DNA of 6,161 nucleotides from Chloroflexota bacterium (GTDB taxonomy: Bacteria; Chloroflexota; Anaerolineae; B4-G1), in contig DSAR01000312.1 of the NCBI GenBank assembly GCA_011046405.1, forward strand, positions 1 to 6,161. Reading direction: 5' to 3'. The notes beneath the pieces were generated by a model, which saw nothing but the letters and a program-made list of their open reading frames with translations, was not told where the DNA came from and made no database searches. Both the position numbers and the translations under genes were made by a program. Each line of letters begins with the position of its first letter. Position 1 is the first letter of the stretch. Below, piece by piece: positions 5,379 through 6,161 of the stretch.

Positions 5379-6161
5379 TTAGCGCTCCCTTTCGTCCCGA
5401 CCGGGCCAACCCAACCCGATCCGGCCCCGCTCCGGTTCGACGCGCAGGATCTCCACGTCGATGACGTCGCCGACCTGCAGATTTTCCCCCCGGGGGATCT
5501 TGCTGCGGTGGAGCAGTCCATCGTGCTTGACACCGACGTCGACGAAGGCGCCGAAATCGACCACGTTCCGCACGGTGCCCTTGAGCCGCATGCCGGGATT
5601 CAGGTCCTCCATGTTGAGCACGTCGCTGCGCAGGATGGGCACGGGGAGGTTCTCGCGGGGATCGCGCCCCGGGCGAATCAACTGTTCGAAGATGTCGGTC
5701 AGGGTCGGGACGCCGGTGTCCAGATCGGCGGCGAGTTGCTCGATAGAGCGTCGTTCCTGCAATTTGAGGAGCGCCGGTTCCCGTTGGGCCGGTGGCACGT
5801 GGTGGGGGAGTTGGGCCCGGGCCAGCACCGCCTCGGCGATGGGGTAGCTTTCGGGGTGAATGGCGCTGGCGTCCAGGGGGTTGACGCCATCACGGATGCG
5901 GAGGAAGCCGGCCGCCTGCTCGAAGGTCTTGGGTCCCAGGCCGCTCACCTCCTTGATTGCCTCGCGGGTGGTGAAAGGGCCGTGCTCGTCGCGATAGGCC
6001 ACGACGCGCTGGGCCAGGGTGGGGCCGATGCCGGATACGTGGGTCAGGAGGGCGGGCGAGGCGGTGTTCACGTCCACGCCCACCCGGTTGACCACGCTCT
6101 CGACCACGCTGTCCAATGCCTCGGTGAGCCGGGTCTGGTTGACGTCGTGCTGGTACATCCC
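5379..6161 (-). CDS. tex: Tex, RNA-binding transcription accessory protein (C-terminal part)
   Basis: The frame is open from the right window edge to a TAA at 5379-5381, giving 260 visible C-terminal residues; full-length Tex is usually about 720-780 aa. The visible start, GMYQHDVNQTRLTEALDSVV, is the conserved Tex segment that leads into helix-hairpin-helix motifs: VNTASPALLTHVSGIGPTLA and then REAIKEVSGLGPKTFEQAAG. A C-terminal S1 RNA-binding domain follows (NPGMRLKGTVRNVVDFGAFV, then GLLHRSKI, then VGDVIDVEILRVEPERGRIG). Tex is a conserved cytoplasmic nucleic-acid-binding protein linked to transcription and stress tolerance; its mechanism is only partly known. The ATG at 6158 is internal, not the start. 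The gene converges on the hydrolase remnant with a 12-bp gap, and I see no terminator hairpin between them. Confidence 0.92.
   Translation of the reverse strand, partial: GMYQHDVNQTRLTEALDSVVESVVNRVGVDVNTASPALLTHVSGIGPTLAQRVVAYRDEHGPFTTREAIKEVSGLGPKTFEQAAGFLRIRDGVNPLDASAIHPESYPIAEAVLARAQLPHHVPPAQREPALLKLQERRSIEQLAADLDTGVPTLTDIFEQLIRPGRDPRENLPVPILRSDVLNMEDLNPGMRLKGTVRNVVDFGAFVDVGVKHDGLLHRSKIPRGENLQVGDVIDVEILRVEPERGRIGLGWPGRDERER

Overview
The window looks like chromosomal DNA from a GC-rich member of the Chloroflexota, probably Anaerolineae or Caldilineae. The main clue is the large secreted protein whose C-terminus carries two tandem 'YLP' motifs (IYLPLVAR and VYLPAIMR), an ending I associate with surface proteins of this phylum. 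GC-rich codon use and a long form of the CofE-like ligase fit, but no rRNA or other firm taxonomic marker is present, so the assignment is an inference.

Layout, left to right. (1) 1-2457 (+) is the 3' part of a gene for a secreted, multidomain gingipain-like (peptidase C25, clan CD) protein; it has no start in the window. (2) 2454-2487 is a weak terminator-like hairpin at its stop codon. (3) 2489-2713 is a 225-bp non-coding element with imperfect inverted ends, flanked by TA dinucleotides. It looks like a MITE mobilised by an IS630/Tc1-mariner type transposase, and it sits exactly in the stop codon of the next gene. (4) 2713-3705 (-) encodes a complete 330-residue stand-alone copy of the second half of UvrA. 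(5) 3706-3847 is a leader or intergenic region with three stem-loops. (6) 3848-5041 (-) is a complete 397-aa gene of the coenzyme F420-0:L-glutamate ligase-like (CofE/FbiB N-domain) family. (7) 5097-5366 (+) is a 5'-truncated remnant of a TAP-like alpha/beta hydrolase gene. (8) 5379-6161 (-) is the 3' part of tex, an RNA-binding transcription accessory protein, cut by the window end.

These genes do not form an obvious pathway. The UvrA half and the ligase share a strand and are separated by 142 bp, so co-transcription is possible. Each has its own good Shine-Dalgarno sequence, and hairpins lie between them. The truncated hydrolase next to the ligase start, the TA-flanked element and the lone UvrA half all point to an accessory, rearranged stretch between the protease gene and tex. 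I see no CRISPR array, tRNA, rRNA, transposase gene or defence cassette. The items most worth following up are the half-UvrA, the MITE-like element that rebuilt a stop codon, the hydrolase breakpoint and the tandem YLP C-terminal motif. No stretch longer than 300 bases lacks a gene.
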